This document shows, piece after piece, positions 63,711 through 64,000 of a DNA stretch of 64,000 nt. Below the pieces are notes generated by a model. It made no database searches. It saw only the letters and a list, made by a program, of their open reading frames with translations, and was not told where the DNA came from. Position numbers and translations under genes: made by a program. The stretch is from Desulfuromusa sp. (lineage in GTDB: Bacteria > Desulfobacterota > Desulfuromonadia > Desulfuromonadales > Geopsychrobacteraceae). The stretch covers positions 96,480 through 160,479 of the forward strand of contig JADGEB010000002.1 in NCBI GenBank assembly GCA_016744595.1, in the 5' to 3' direction. Every line of letters starts with the position of its first letter. Position 1 is the stretch's first letter.

Positions 63711-64000
63711 CGGCCTTGCTTTATCAGGGGGAGATTGTTGTTTTATGGAGGTGCGATACTACTGATTTTATTGCAAGAGATCAATGGCTTAGAAGTTGTG
63801 TTTGACTTAAGTAATCCTTTCTGTGGACTTGATTTTCTCTACGCATAAATAAAATATTTACGAGAATAAAAATATATATAATTTATATTTAGACAAATAG
63901 TCTAATTATTACAAATGGTTATACTTTTTATTGTTTGCAGCCTCTCTGTTTTGGTTCTTCTAACTGTATGTCTCTTTTATACATGGATATGCCTGGATAT
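63711..64000. other. AT-rich right end, no supported gene
   Basis: No convincing gene. A plus-strand ATG at 63915 opens a hydrophobic frame (MVILFIVCSLSVLVLLTVC) that runs off the edge, but it has no ribosome site; it could be the start of a membrane protein. Confidence 0.3.

Noticed and set aside
63915..64000. Hydrophobic frame running off the right edge
   Set aside because: No ribosome site and only 28 codons visible; kept only as a note in the end-region entry.
1..64000. tRNA, rRNA, CRISPR arrays, integrases, intact insertion sequences
   Set aside because: Looked for cloverleaf-like sequence, regular spaced repeats and recombinase motifs on both strands; none were recognised.

Overview
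The window looks like chromosome from a marine or sediment deltaproteobacterium of the Desulfuromonadales type (Desulfobacterota). This is inferred from moderate GC, the rho-rpmE-prfA-prmC-murA-his gene order familiar from Geobacter relatives, TRAP carboxylate transporters, Lut-type lactate oxidation, sigma-54 control and multihaem cytochrome c. No rRNA, tRNA, CRISPR array, intact insertion sequence or prophage was recognised.

Left part (1-14.1 kb): carboxylate catabolism. A minus-strand unit carries a TRAP transporter, a universal stress protein and a GlcD/GlcF-type 2-hydroxyacid (glycolate or D-lactate) dehydrogenase cut by the window edge. Upstream lies a ketone-body operon (thiolase, fused 3-oxoacid CoA-transferase, 3-hydroxybutyrate dehydrogenase, PAS/sigma-54 activator) behind a clear -24/-12 promoter and a candidate activator site. 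Divergent from it, lutC and a fused lutB-lutA gene encode L-lactate oxidation. The TRAP-glcDF and lutC promoters share the palindrome TGGTAAGACCA just after a similar -35/-10 pair, which suggests one lactate-type regulon.

14-32 kb: a Cache/PAS hybrid histidine kinase, thioredoxin 2, a haemolysin III-type membrane protein, a GspA/GspB secretion-assembly pair, and a second hybrid kinase with a periplasmic binding domain. Then comes a hydantoinase/oxoprolinase-type HyuA-HyuB pair with its own TRAP transporter and GntR regulator, followed by an ABC-F ATPase with a possible attenuator.

32-39 kb: the least familiar block. It has a FadR-like GntR regulator, a small 83-residue protein, a polytopic membrane protein of unknown function, a Tat-exported COG1237-type metallo-hydrolase and a CobW-type metallochaperone GTPase with a long extra N-terminal region. 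It reads as one operon and is the best candidate here for an undescribed system.

39-64 kb: housekeeping and accessory genes. These include an EF-G paralogue, a PhnP-like hydrolase, metX behind a SAM-I riboswitch and terminator, amt, an Rrf2 regulator, glutamyl-Q tRNA(Asp) synthetase, rho, rpmE, prfA, prmC, murA and hisGDBHAFE. The his run is interrupted by an opposite-strand membrane protein with a histidine-kinase-like phosphoacceptor region but no ATPase domain. The window ends with an octahaem hydroxylamine oxidoreductase-like cytochrome behind a perfect FNR-type site and two tandem zinc-ribbon membrane proteins.

Non-coding highlights: two orphan small-RNA candidates (18.7 kb and 47.0 kb), each with a sigma-70 promoter and a terminator whose loop is CCUCCU-rich; a 124-bp near-perfect palindrome after rho; and a REP-like inverted repeat between hisD and hisB.
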